Assembly (NCBI GenBank): GCA_965660145.1
Contig: CBFHYX010000006.1
Coordinates: 1-64,000, forward strand
DNA: 64,000 nucleotides
Direction: 5' to 3'
From: JABURQ01 sp029243145
GTDB lineage: Bacteria; Planctomycetota; Planctomycetia; Planctomycetales; Planctomycetaceae
The notes under the pieces are model-generated. The model worked only from the letters and a program-made list of their open reading frames with translations. It was not told the DNA's origin and ran no database searches. This document shows, piece after piece, positions 42,752 through 51,388 of the stretch. Numbering within the stretch: the first letter of the stretch is position 1; every line of letters starts with the position of its first letter. The position numbers and the translations under genes were made by a program.

Positions 42752-44422
42752 TTATCTATTTCTGATTTGAGTCGCGCTGGGCAGGGGACGCAAAACTACC
42801 TGCATCCCAAAAATCTCCTCAAACAACGGTCCCTTTTGTTTCAAGGCAATTTGTTCGACCGACAGATCGGCCGTGCGGGGGACATTGATCACAAACTGCC
42901 GTTCGCGAACTTCGCATTCAATGTCTCTAATTCGTTGGCTGCGAGAACGATCAAGTGCATCGGCGACACGCAGTAGCGCGGCCAGTTGGCGGACAAGGAC
43001 TCGCTCTTCGTTGGATAACGATGCATACGATTGATGGGACGGTTTGGGAGTTGCCCGCCGATGATACCTGGCGATGAGTGCGGTGAGCATCAGGTCGCGA
43101 CGACTGAGACCAAAGAGGTCACTATGAAGAATGATGTAGGAGGTATGTTTGTGATAGCCGCTCATTCCTATGAACATGCCCGTTTCGTGCATCAAAGCCG
43201 CCACGCGGACTAAAACTTCATGTCGTTGATCGAGTCCATGTTCTTCGCGAATGGCTTGGAAGAGTTCGCGACTGAGCAATTCGACATGTTCGCAATGTGC
43301 ATCATGGGCTTGGAACTTACGGACAATTTCGTGTGCCGAGCGGATGATCTGATCATCGAAACCGGTGTTCCAGGTTTGACGATTGGAGAGTTCTTTGAGC
43401 AAACCATCTCTCAAGCTAAAGCGAGTGACTAACAACTCATCCAGATCGAATTCATTGGCAACCATCACATAACTGAGTAAGGCTGGCCCCAGTGTTTCTG
43501 CGTCGGCGTAACTGAGACGATAGTTGCGTACGATTTGATCGGGCGTCATTGCGAGGATGGATTTGGTAAACTTCTCCAACGCTTTTAGAGATAACCGTGC
43601 CAGTTTGTCGGGGGTCCAGTTTTCGAGAAGTTGGGACGCGGCGAATCGTACATCGCCACCCAAAGCGACAATTTGGTCGACACCTTCTTCGCCAACATGC
43701 TGCTGCATTTGCTCGATCATATGAGTGATTTGATCGGTCATGATGTCTTGCGAACGCATGTGCGGGGCACGCAGGGCTTCTTGACTCTCTCGCAAACGAA
43801 CCGTGCCAACACGATAAGTTTGTGAGGTCAGGACATTCTCTCCCTGAACCATTAACAGTTCGGTGCTGCCCCCTCCGACCTCGAGAATCATGGATGTTTT
43901 GGCAAACAGTGTGGCTTCGGCTTGCAGAAAAGGTTGTAAGCCGAGATAAGTGATGCGGATCACATCGGGAGGCTCGATGGGTTCGATCAGAAAACCGGTG
44001 GCGCTGAAGATGCGATCCAGAAACGAGAGTCGGTTGTCGGCTTCCCGAATGGCGCTAGTGGCCACGATTCTGATTTGCTCGGGACGAGTAATTTGATACT
44101 CGTCCAGCACACGGCGGTAGCTCCGCAATATCCGCACACATTCTTCGACGGTCGATTTTCGTAGCGATCCCCGAGTGAATGCTTCTCGTCCCAGATTGAC
44201 CGCCTGAAATAATCGCTGTAAAGAATGGATTTGTCCTGCTGTGTCGATCTCGGCAACTTCCAAACGGATCGAAGTTGTACCGATATCAATCACCGCGACA
44301 GTTTGCGGCTCGCCGTATGAGACATCTTCTTCCGCAATCAGGGTTCCGTCAGGATCACTGTTGTCAAGATTACTGTTGTCGAGAGGAGAAGAGTTTTCGG
44401 GTGGTCGTCTCGAATCAGTCAT
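42752..44422 (-). CDS. ppx: Ppx/GppA phosphatase with HD-like domain
   Basis: Hydrolyses polyphosphate (exopolyphosphatase) or pppGpp; sequence does not decide between them. 556 residues: a disordered N-terminus with DNS repeats, then the ASKHA fold starting VAVIDIGTTSIRLEVAEI, ATSAIREADN, and EVGGGSTELL. The C-terminal HD-like domain has ALMHETGMFIG...HKHTSYIILHSDLFG. Its start overlaps the stop of the ROK kinase by 4 bp, and ppk1 follows 8 bp downstream. Synthesis and breakdown of polyphosphate are thus encoded in one transcript. Confidence 0.93.
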   Translation of the reverse strand: MTDSRRPPENSSPLDNSNLDNSDPDGTLIAEEDVSYGEPQTVAVIDIGTTSIRLEVAEIDTAGQIHSLQRLFQAVNLGREAFTRGSLRKSTVEECVRILRSYRRVLDEYQITRPEQIRIVATSAIREADNRLSFLDRIFSATGFLIEPIEPPDVIRITYLGLQPFLQAEATLFAKTSMILEVGGGSTELLMVQGENVLTSQTYRVGTVRLRESQEALRAPHMRSQDIMTDQITHMIEQMQQHVGEEGVDQIVALGGDVRFAASQLLENWTPDKLARLSLKALEKFTKSILAMTPDQIVRNYRLSYADAETLGPALLSYVMVANEFDLDELLVTRFSLRDGLLKELSNRQTWNTGFDDQIIRSAHEIVRKFQAHDAHCEHVELLSRELFQAIREEHGLDQRHEVLVRVAALMHETGMFIGMSGYHKHTSYIILHSDLFGLSRRDLMLTALIARYHRRATPKPSHQSYASLSNEERVLVRQLAALLRVADALDRSRSQRIRDIECEVRERQFVINVPRTADLSVEQIALKQKGPLFEEIFGMQVVLRPLPSATQIRNR

Positions 44423-45438
44423 GATATCGCGGCTGCTCCTTCCTCTGTCTTCTCTGACTGGAAGGAGTCACGTGCATATGCGGCCGCTCCGAGGACGGCG
44501 GAATCATCGCCTAACTCGGCGACTTGCACGTCATAGCTGCCTCTGAAGGAAGGCATGATCCAATCTTCAATGCCGCTCTTGACCCCCTTCTTGAATAAAT
44601 CGGGCAGGGCTTCTGCCAATCCGCCACCTAAGATGATTTTGTCAGGAGAGAGCAGATGTATCATGCTGCCGGCCGCGAGACCGATTTGATAGGCGGCGTT
44701 TTGAACAATCTCTTTAACGACTTTATCTTTTTCGACGGCTTCAGAAATCAATCCGCTACGAATATTACTAAGATCAGTTTCTGCCTGCTCTCGAACAAAG
44801 GGAGCTTGCCCTCGATAGGCGGCTTGTGCGATGGCTGCTGAAATTGCCAAGCGACTGGCAACCGCTTCCAAGCAACCACGATGACCACATCCGCATAACG
44901 GACCATTCGGAACCACTTGGATGTGTCCGATCTCCATGCACGAGCGGCCATTCCCTTGAAGAATTTTTCCTTCATAAATAAACGCACCACCTATCCCGGT
45001 CCCAGGGAATATCCCCAAAGCGTTGTGGGCTCCTTTGGCGGCCCCAAAATGGAATTCTCCATAAAGACCGGCATCGACATCGTTCAACAACACAACGGGG
45101 ACATCGAATTTCTTCTTGAGATAATCGCAGATCAAGGCGTCTTCCCAACCGAGGTTGGGGGCTTCGTTGATGATGCCCTTCTTGAGGTCCAGTATTCCGG
45201 GACAACCAATGCCGATTCCCCGTAAACGCGCGGGATCGATGTCGGCATCTTTGAATGCTTTCGCAATAGTTTCTTCGATACGTTCTAATCCGGCTTCGGC
45301 CCCTTCATGGCCGCGAGTTTTTCGCCGTTTACGACCAAGCGGTTTAAGGTTTTCATCGTGGATCACGGCTAGCATTTTGGTGCCGCCCAGATCAAAACCG
45401 ACCCAAACATCCTGTTTGACGTCTTTTTCATCGCCCAT
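44419..45438 (-). CDS. ROK family sugar kinase (glucokinase-like)
   Basis: 339 residues from the ATG at 45438 (GTG at 45465 is an alternative). ROK features are VGFDLGGTKMLAVIHD (phosphate 1), GTGIGGAFIYEG (adenosine region), and the zinc motif GHIQV...CGCGHRGCLEAV. It heads the polyphosphate operon, overlapping ppx by 4 bp. Polyphosphate-dependent glucokinases belong to this family, so the context makes polyphosphate a possible phosphate donor. The sequence alone does not prove it, and ATP remains the default. Confidence 0.9.
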   Translation of the reverse strand: MGDEKDVKQDVWVGFDLGGTKMLAVIHDENLKPLGRKRRKTRGHEGAEAGLERIEETIAKAFKDADIDPARLRGIGIGCPGILDLKKGIINEAPNLGWEDALICDYLKKKFDVPVVLLNDVDAGLYGEFHFGAAKGAHNALGIFPGTGIGGAFIYEGKILQGNGRSCMEIGHIQVVPNGPLCGCGHRGCLEAVASRLAISAAIAQAAYRGQAPFVREQAETDLSNIRSGLISEAVEKDKVVKEIVQNAAYQIGLAAGSMIHLLSPDKIILGGGLAEALPDLFKKGVKSGIEDWIMPSFRGSYDVQVAELGDDSAVLGAAAYARDSFQSEKTEEGAAAIS

Positions 45439-45709
45439 TGTTTTATCGCCCGTTGTTTTTATCACTCATTGTTCAGTCTTGTGGCTGAGGTGTGTCTGGC
45501 CTCACGCAACTTGCTCTCTCGCCTTGTTACGATCACCCAGTTCTCGCATCAGGCTCGTGGGAAATCACTTTTCAAATCTGAAAACGTGCTACCACGGCCC
45601 CGGAACAGAGCAACTTGCTCTAGTTTAGCGGAGTTGGCGTCCAAAATGCAGTCCTCCGTGAGCCGAGATACGCAGTAAAGGCAGAAACTTGGGGATTTAC
45701 CGAGTCGGC

Positions 45710-46177
45710 TCAGGAATTTGACGATTCGGATTTCTTCGCCGCCGTGATGGAGCGGTCGAGTTGATTGGCAAAGGCTTGCCGGTCTTTGTCACTATAATTT
45801 GACGGACCGCCGGTGATCTCTCCCCCGCCGCGCAAACCGTCCATCAAATCGCGGACCGCCAACCGCTCACCAATATTTTTGTCGGTGTAAAGTTCGCCGC
45901 GAGGGTTGATGGCCAAGCCTCCCTTTTCAACAACATCGGCAGCCAGAGGAATGTCGGCTGTAATGACCAAGTCGCCCGACTGCATCAGTTCGACAATTTT
46001 CTGATCGGCGACATTCGCACCCGATGTGACGAGTACGGTTTCGAGGAACTTTGATCCCGGTACACGGACTTGCTGATTCGCGACAAAGATCGTTTTGGTT
46101 TCGGTCCGCTTGGCGGTTTTATAGAGAAGCTCTTTGGCATCCCGCGGACACGCATCGGCATCAACCCAAATCTGCAT
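45710..46177 (-). CDS. DUF188 (YaiI/YqxD) family protein
   Basis: 155 residues from MQIWVDADACPRDAKELLY at 46177; AGGA is about 10 nt upstream. The N-terminal WVDADACP signature and later SGDLVITADIPLAADVV and TDKNIGERLAVRDLMD are family marks. The fold is PIN/NYN-like with conserved acidic residues, so nuclease action is plausible but unproven. It is 39 bp downstream of the APC permease on the same strand. Confidence 0.92.
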   Translation of the reverse strand: MQIWVDADACPRDAKELLYKTAKRTETKTIFVANQQVRVPGSKFLETVLVTSGANVADQKIVELMQSGDLVITADIPLAADVVEKGGLAINPRGELYTDKNIGERLAVRDLMDGLRGGGEITGGPSNYSDKDRQAFANQLDRSITAAKKSESSNS

Positions 46178-46216
46178 CAGTTGTGTTCCTGTTATGATAA
46201 GTTCTGGCAAGCCACC

Positions 46217-48001
46217 TCATACAATCAGTCGCACGCCGCCGAGTTTGGCTTGATTGTATTGGAACGCACCACCGTGCGAGCCGATGAACATCAGGTTGGT
46301 CGGGATATCCCATTCTTCGGAGAGTTGCTGAATCATGTCTGGCCCGAAGGTTCCTTCAATCAGTACGAACTCGATATCGGTGTCGGGGTAGGCTTTGTCG
46401 AGAAAGTCGATGTCTTGCGCGAGTTTTGACGGAACATCATCGGAGTTTGGAGCGATCGTCACAAACTTGATGCGGTTGGTCTGCTCGTTCCGGTTCACAT
46501 AAAGCATGGCGTTATTCAGGTTGGCGATGTTGTCGCCGCGTGTGAAAAAGACCATCTGCTGCGAATTGATGTCTTCAATCTTCTCGCGAATGCTATCGGA
46601 CAATTTGTTTGACATGCGACTGATCGACGTGCTGATGGTCCGTACGATGAACAGGCATCCTTTGAGGATCGTGATTCGACCCAGCATGATCATGATGATC
46701 GCCATTGCCGGGATGAAGTATTGCAGAAAGACAAGGAAGAATTCCGGTTTGATGGTCGCATTTCCGATCAGCCCCGCCAGTACAGCAGTCATTGCAATAA
46801 TCACGGAAAACCAGGACGCTTTCACCGGTCGAGGTAATCGTCCGCGAGCGACTTTGAGCAAGATGTTGCCCAGTGCGAACAACGCCATAACGGACAGGAA
46901 GGAGAGGATATAAACACCCGCCAACGCTTCAATCACTCCATTTGTGATGACTAAGACCGAAACAGCCAAGGCAAAAAAGGCGATGATAATTCGGTGGGTC
47001 GTCCCACGAGAATTCGTTTTCAGCAAAAATTGAGGCAGACAACGGTCGAGAGTCATGCGGCGGACAAGTCCATTCACGCCGACATAGCTGGTTAGTACGG
47101 CACCGCTGAGCACTAGAATGGCGTCAATCGAAATCATCCAGGACAACCAGTTCCCGCCGGCAATTTCTCCCATATGAGAGAGGAGTGTTTCTTTATGATT
47201 CTCGACATCACCCATCGGAATGAGTGACAACGCCAGTAATGCCATCATCGGATTGAAGAACGAGACGGCCAGCCACATGTTGCGGAGCGTTTTCGGGAAG
47301 ACTCCTTCTTTTTGTTCCTCCACAAAGTTGGACGAACTTTCAAACCCCGAAATTCCCAACATGGCCGCGCAAAATCCGAGAAACAATACTGTCGTTAGAT
47401 TCGGTGCCGTTAAAGGTTGTTGGTAATTTTCAATCAACTGTCCTGTGCCGTTTTGGAAAACATAGAAACCTCCCACGCACAACAGAGTTGTCAGCGTCAC
47501 GATATGCACGAGAAAGATCACAACCGCGACGACGGCCGATTCGGTAATCCCAATAATGGACAAGATCATGAACAACGCCAGCAAGGCGATTGTCACGGGG
47601 ATGACCGGGATCCCGTGCCACAAATGATCGGCATAATGAATCGCTTCGTTGGCCGAGATCACTGCTGTCGCCATGTAAGACAAGATCGTCAAGCAGGCGG
47701 CAACCGACGCGCGAAACTTGCTGGTGGTGTTGAGTAACGCATTATAGGCTCCCCCGTTGAGCGGAAGTGCGCCGACCACTTCCGCGTAAATGGTGCGGAA
47801 CAAATACAGCAGCACCGCCACGATCAGCAAAGAGATCGGCGCCCATTGCCCCGCCGCGATGATCGAGAGCGATGATACATACAAGCAAGACGAAGTGATG
47901 TCGTTGCCGCAGATGGCTGTGGCCGGTAGTTCGCCAAGAACGCCGTGCTCAAAAGCGCTGGCATCTTTTGCAGACGCTTTATGATGGACTTGAGTATTCA
48001 T
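46217..48001 (-). CDS. APC superfamily permease with C-terminal soluble domain
   Basis: 594 residues; ATG at 48001. About 12 hydrophobic segments lie between residues 25 and 460 in the APC (amino acid-polyamine) pattern, with GNDITSSCLYV near the N-terminus and GGAYNALLN in an early helix. The last 130 residues are soluble, starting near INSQQMVFFTRGDNIANLNN. They show an alternating strand/helix pattern reminiscent of universal-stress or CBS-free regulatory domains of permeases (TNRIKFVTIAP, DIEFVLIEGTFGPDMI, NLMFIGSHG). Substrate unknown. Confidence 0.85.
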   Translation of the reverse strand: MNTQVHHKASAKDASAFEHGVLGELPATAICGNDITSSCLYVSSLSIIAAGQWAPISLLIVAVLLYLFRTIYAEVVGALPLNGGAYNALLNTTSKFRASVAACLTILSYMATAVISANEAIHYADHLWHGIPVIPVTIALLALFMILSIIGITESAVVAVVIFLVHIVTLTTLLCVGGFYVFQNGTGQLIENYQQPLTAPNLTTVLFLGFCAAMLGISGFESSSNFVEEQKEGVFPKTLRNMWLAVSFFNPMMALLALSLIPMGDVENHKETLLSHMGEIAGGNWLSWMISIDAILVLSGAVLTSYVGVNGLVRRMTLDRCLPQFLLKTNSRGTTHRIIIAFFALAVSVLVITNGVIEALAGVYILSFLSVMALFALGNILLKVARGRLPRPVKASWFSVIIAMTAVLAGLIGNATIKPEFFLVFLQYFIPAMAIIMIMLGRITILKGCLFIVRTISTSISRMSNKLSDSIREKIEDINSQQMVFFTRGDNIANLNNAMLYVNRNEQTNRIKFVTIAPNSDDVPSKLAQDIDFLDKAYPDTDIEFVLIEGTFGPDMIQQLSEEWDIPTNLMFIGSHGGAFQYNQAKLGGVRLIV

Positions 48002-48263
48002 AATCAAATGTAGGTTGATCGGAGATCGGTTGGTTTTGTCAGAACGGACGAACTCACGAGAGTCTCGCGCGTCCGCATCGGGGAAAGGGATGTTGTCTGT
48101 CTCGCATTGTGGCCGAACAGTCGATCACCTTGCAAGCCGAACCGGTTGTTGCGATCAAAGTGAATTTCCGCTCATTTAGCCTCAATTCCCAAATCCTCTT
48201 TGTCTGAAATGACGGATTTGCTATGCTTCCGCGCGTATCAAGCATCGTTTGAAATTCTCTCTC

Positions 48264-49001
48264 ATGACGTCCACGTTCCATTCTCGCATCTGCTATCTCT
48301 TCGCCGCGTTGATGATTGCGCTGACGTTTGCCGCGATGCCGTTCGATATGCAAGTCGCTCGCTATTTTTTGAAGAACGATGTTCCCAGTTTGTTACGAGC
48401 TTCGTTGACTCTTAGTGAGATTGTGGCCCACGGCGTGGGGACGATCATTATTCTGGTCGCAGTGGCTTTGCTCGTTCCCGGTGGATATTGATTGACGCCA
48501 CGCTTGGGACTTGCGGCGTTTGGTGCGGGACTTCTCGCCAACCTTGGCAAGTTTTGTGTGATTCGATTGCGACCCGAGAAGATCAACAAGAAAATGACCG
48601 TGGGAGACACGTTCATCGGCTGGTTCCCGATTCTGGAAGAAGGTGGGATTGCGATAGACCGATCCATGAAATCATTCCCTTCAGGACACACCGCATCGGC
48701 AGTCGGGTTGACGGTGATTCTCGCTTTTTACTTTCCGCGAGGCCGTTGGTTATTTTTGACTCTCGGTCTGCTCGCCGCGATGCAGCGGATCGAAGTCGAT
48801 GCTCATTTCATAAGTGATACTTGCGCGGGAGCCGCGATTGGGTTTCTCATTGCGGGACTTTGCCTTGATCAACGCTTGCCGTTACCGAAATTGTTCTCGC
48901 GCTGGGAGCGTCCTGTCCTGGAATCGTTACGAGCCCACGAAGAGAACTACACGCTGAAGGTTTCATCTCAGGCCGATTCTGATCAGCAACAGGCAGCGTG
49001 A
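48264..49001 (+). pseudogene. PAP2-family phosphatase gene broken by an in-frame TGA
   Basis: One continuous frame except for TGA at 48489-48491. The first part (from ATG 48264) has two membrane segments, MTSTFHSRICYLFAALMIAL and LTLSEIVAHGVGTIIILVAV. After the stop, LTPRLGLAAFGAGLLANLGK and the PAP2 signature follow: KFCVIRLRP, SFPSGHTASA (about 48675), and a later R-x5-HFISD block. The stop falls where family members tend to have Trp, so one change TGG to TGA explains it. Without readthrough, the catalytic half is lost unless it restarts at TTG 48492. Confidence 0.82.
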
Positions 49002-49113
49002 GTGCTGAGGCGGGAATCATGACATTCCCCATGGGATTTTCTTAAGCCGGATGCTTTGCCGGGTCATACTCACACAAACACTCTCCTTCACGTACACCAA
49101 GAAGGTTCCAGCT

Positions 49114-49593
49114 ATGACAGACGTCAACCCGATTCCCGCAGGCTATCATTCGGTCACGCTTTATCTGTTTATTCGCGGAGCTGCGTAAGCGATTGAATTT
49201 TACAAACGGGCCTTCGGAGCAGAGGAAGTGTTTCGGATGCTGATGCCCGATGGCAAACTTGGACATGCCGAGATTCAGATCGGTGATTCGCGCGTCATGT
49301 TGGCCGATGAAAACGCTGAAGCAGGCGCGATCAGTCCCTCAACTTTAGAAGGAACGTCCGCCAGCTTTCTGATCTATGTCGAGAATGTCGATGAGCTTTA
49401 CGCCCAGGCACTAGCGGCAGGAGGAGAAGTGGTACGCCCGTTGGCCGACCAATTCTATGGCGACCGCACCGGCTGTCTCAAAGATCCCTTCGGTCACGTC
49501 TGGACCATTTCGACTCATATCGAAGATGTCACTCCCGAAGAGATGCAGCGACGAATGCAGGCGATGGGTGAAGACGCGGATGCGAATTGCTAA
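49114..49593 (+). pseudogene. VOC/glyoxalase-like gene broken by an in-frame TAA
   Basis: The start ATG at 49114 encodes MTDVNPIPAGYHSVTLYLFI, then IRGAA, then TAA at 49186-49188, then AIEFYKRAFGAEEVFRML in the same frame to 49593. Family members read RGAAEAIEFYKKAFGA there, so GAA to TAA (one base) explains the stop. The rest is intact: GHAEIQIGDSRVMLADE, FLIYVENVDELYAQA, and KDPFGHVWTISTH. A shortened protein from an internal ATG at 49228 would lack the first strand and helix. It is 113 bp after the broken PAP2 gene. Confidence 0.85.
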
Positions 49594-49659
49594 ATTGAGT
49601 GCCACTGCTGGCTGGTCCATCAGTGAAAGAATGACATCACGCAGCGGCGCAAAAGTAGT

Positions 49660-49754
49660 GTAGGTTGGGTTAGTCGAGTAAAGCGAGTCGTAACCCGACA
49701 GCGAAGAATGACGTTGAATCAATTTGTTGGGTTACGCTCGCTAACCCAACCTAC
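49660..49754. repeat. Inverted pair of GGTTGGGTT-type units
   Basis: Perfect 14-bp ends, GTAGGTTGGGTTAG (49660-49673) and CTAACCCAACCTAC (49741-49754). Each unit is itself a hairpin: the left one closes with CGTAACCCGACA near 49700, and the right one opens with TGTTGGGTTACG at about 49725. Related single units are at 15213-15242 and 15332-15366. Similar repeats are known, from memory, in many unrelated bacteria. Confidence 0.75.
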
Positions 49755-49792
49755 TTAGATACCACCCTGTGCTTTACGTCAAACTTTTCGAC

Positions 49793-51388
49793 TCACAGCG
49801 TCTTCAGATATTCCAACACAGCGCGGCGTTCTTCTTCGGTCAGCACACTGGGAAAATCGTGGCCGTCGATGCGCTTGCCGAAGTCGTCGTGATTATAGAA
49901 ACGGCGTTTTTCGTATTTATTCAGTGAGTCGAAGTCGGGAGGCAGTGATTGGTATTCCTGCACCTGATGTCCTAACTTTTTGGTGTCATACTGGCGGCTG
50001 GTTTTCTTCCAGACTTGCGGGCGTTGTTCGGGGTGGAGCAGATGCCAGAGTGTCGGGACCGAGCCATTATGTAAATACGGAGCCGACGCCCAAACGCCTT
50101 TCAATGGTGGAGCCAGATACCCTTTTGGATCGATGACAACTTCGTAATGTTCTCCTGATTCGTCATCTTTGCGAGTCATCCAGCTATCGGCGAGTTGCCG
50201 ATGATGTTCGGGCTTGAGTTCTTTTAACCGGACAGGGTCGGTGCCGATGTCGGCTAGGGGAATCACTCGCTCGGGGAAATCTAATTGGTCGCCCTTGTAT
50301 GTGCCGTGGCATTCGGCACAGTTTTTGTTGAAGACGACTCTGCCTTGCGTGGCGAGTTGTCCATCGACGGCGAAGGGATACTTAGGCACTGCCACGGAAT
50401 TGATCCACGCTTGAATGTGGCGAAACTTTCCTTCGTTCCGTTTCACGTAGTCGGCGTTGTTCCACGGATGCAGGATGAATTGCATCAGTACGCGGTGATA
50501 ATTGGGGGCATGATTGTCACAATACAGGCGTTCTTTGAATTTCGTGTTCCAAAACGCGGGTGCGTCCATTCCATAATCGGGACGCTGGGGAGCTTTGGCC
50601 GACCAGTTCACGTTCATTTCTTTGTCGCGGAGTGCTCCCAGATCGACGCCGAAATTGACGGCTGCCGTCATTCCTGGTCCTGTCGAAAGCACAGCCCCAT
50701 TGCCGACTGCGCCATCCAGATGTGTTAAGGGTTTGCCCAGCTTTTGTTTGATCTGGCCGACATCTTCTGCCAACGATTGTAAATCGAAATCGGCATTGCC
50801 CAATCCGGGGATCACTTGGCCGTTAATTTGCCCGGCGTGACAGGCGAGGCAGTTCATCGACCAATCGCCGCCGGAGCGTTGCACGTAGCCGATCCCTTTT
50901 GAGGTCTCCTTGTTATCACCCGGTAGAGGTTGGATGCCGTAGAGTTCGAAGGTCATCTGGCGACGTTCTACGGGAGTGGCTGATTTTGCCTTGGATTTAA
51001 TCTCTTCCGGCCAGACGGTCCAGAGTTGATCGAGAACCTGTTCGTCAAAATCGGGAATGAGAAATGGGTACTCGCGGAGGATGCGGTAGCCTTCTTCGGG
51101 GGAAGGCTTTACGGGTTCGGCGGCAGAGAGTGGAGTGATCGCGGTTAAGAAGAGTAGTAGGAGACGCCAGTGCCACTCACAGAAGTAACTATTTGAGCCG
51201 CCAGCGCGAGCCGGCAGGGGACGATGTGAGTCATTTGATTTGACAATTTGATGATCGCAAGAAATTGATAGAGATCTGCAATCTTCACAACGGTCCGCAC
51301 AGCAGACCCTACATGATTTTCCCTGATCTTGCCCGGTTCGCCAGCGGGAGCGGCTTAAATTGTACTTGCTCTGTAATTGAATGTTCAT
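49793..51388 (-). CDS. Di-haem c-type cytochrome (peroxidase/RoxA-like), unusual 5' end
   Basis: Two haem motifs, CLACH (about residue 180 of the open frame) and CAECH (about 360). PYLHNGSVPTLWHLL near the C-terminus is a mark of the cytochrome-c-peroxidase/RoxA-like superfamily. A signal peptide core WRLLLLFLTAITPLSAAEP lies at about residues 74-92, but no ATG, GTG or TTG precedes it closely. The only canonical start in frame is the ATG at 51388, which overlaps the stop of the upstream dehydratase (ATGA). The first 70 codons then run through repeat sequences (51192-51357). The true start is uncertain. Confidence 0.7.
   Translation of the reverse strand: MNIQLQSKYNLSRSRWRTGQDQGKSCRVCCADRCEDCRSLSISCDHQIVKSNDSHRPLPARAGGSNSYFCEWHWRLLLLFLTAITPLSAAEPVKPSPEEGYRILREYPFLIPDFDEQVLDQLWTVWPEEIKSKAKSATPVERRQMTFELYGIQPLPGDNKETSKGIGYVQRSGGDWSMNCLACHAGQINGQVIPGLGNADFDLQSLAEDVGQIKQKLGKPLTHLDGAVGNGAVLSTGPGMTAAVNFGVDLGALRDKEMNVNWSAKAPQRPDYGMDAPAFWNTKFKERLYCDNHAPNYHRVLMQFILHPWNNADYVKRNEGKFRHIQAWINSVAVPKYPFAVDGQLATQGRVVFNKNCAECHGTYKGDQLDFPERVIPLADIGTDPVRLKELKPEHHRQLADSWMTRKDDESGEHYEVVIDPKGYLAPPLKGVWASAPYLHNGSVPTLWHLLHPEQRPQVWKKTSRQYDTKKLGHQVQEYQSLPPDFDSLNKYEKRRFYNHDDFGKRIDGHDFPSVLTEEERRAVLEYLKTL
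51192..51357. repeat. REP-like units inside the cytochrome 5' region
   Basis: TTTGAGCCGCCAGCG followed by CGAGCCGGCAGGGG at about 51192-51220. A GGTCCGC/GCAGACC hairpin with CTACA lies at 51292-51313. GCCAGCGGGAGCGGCTTAA at about 51340-51358 is the reverse of the first type. Related units are near 4641-4701, 13876 and 14937. Confidence 0.6.

Noticed and set aside
45466..45709. Promoter or small RNA before the polyphosphate operon
   Set aside because: A near-palindrome AGAGCAA-C-TTGCTCT is present at about 45606-45620, but nothing ties it to regulation or transcription.
48489..48491. TGA read as selenocysteine in the PAP2 gene
   Set aside because: The position is not catalytic, no SECIS-like hairpin follows, and neighbouring genes are broken by TAA and TAG as well.
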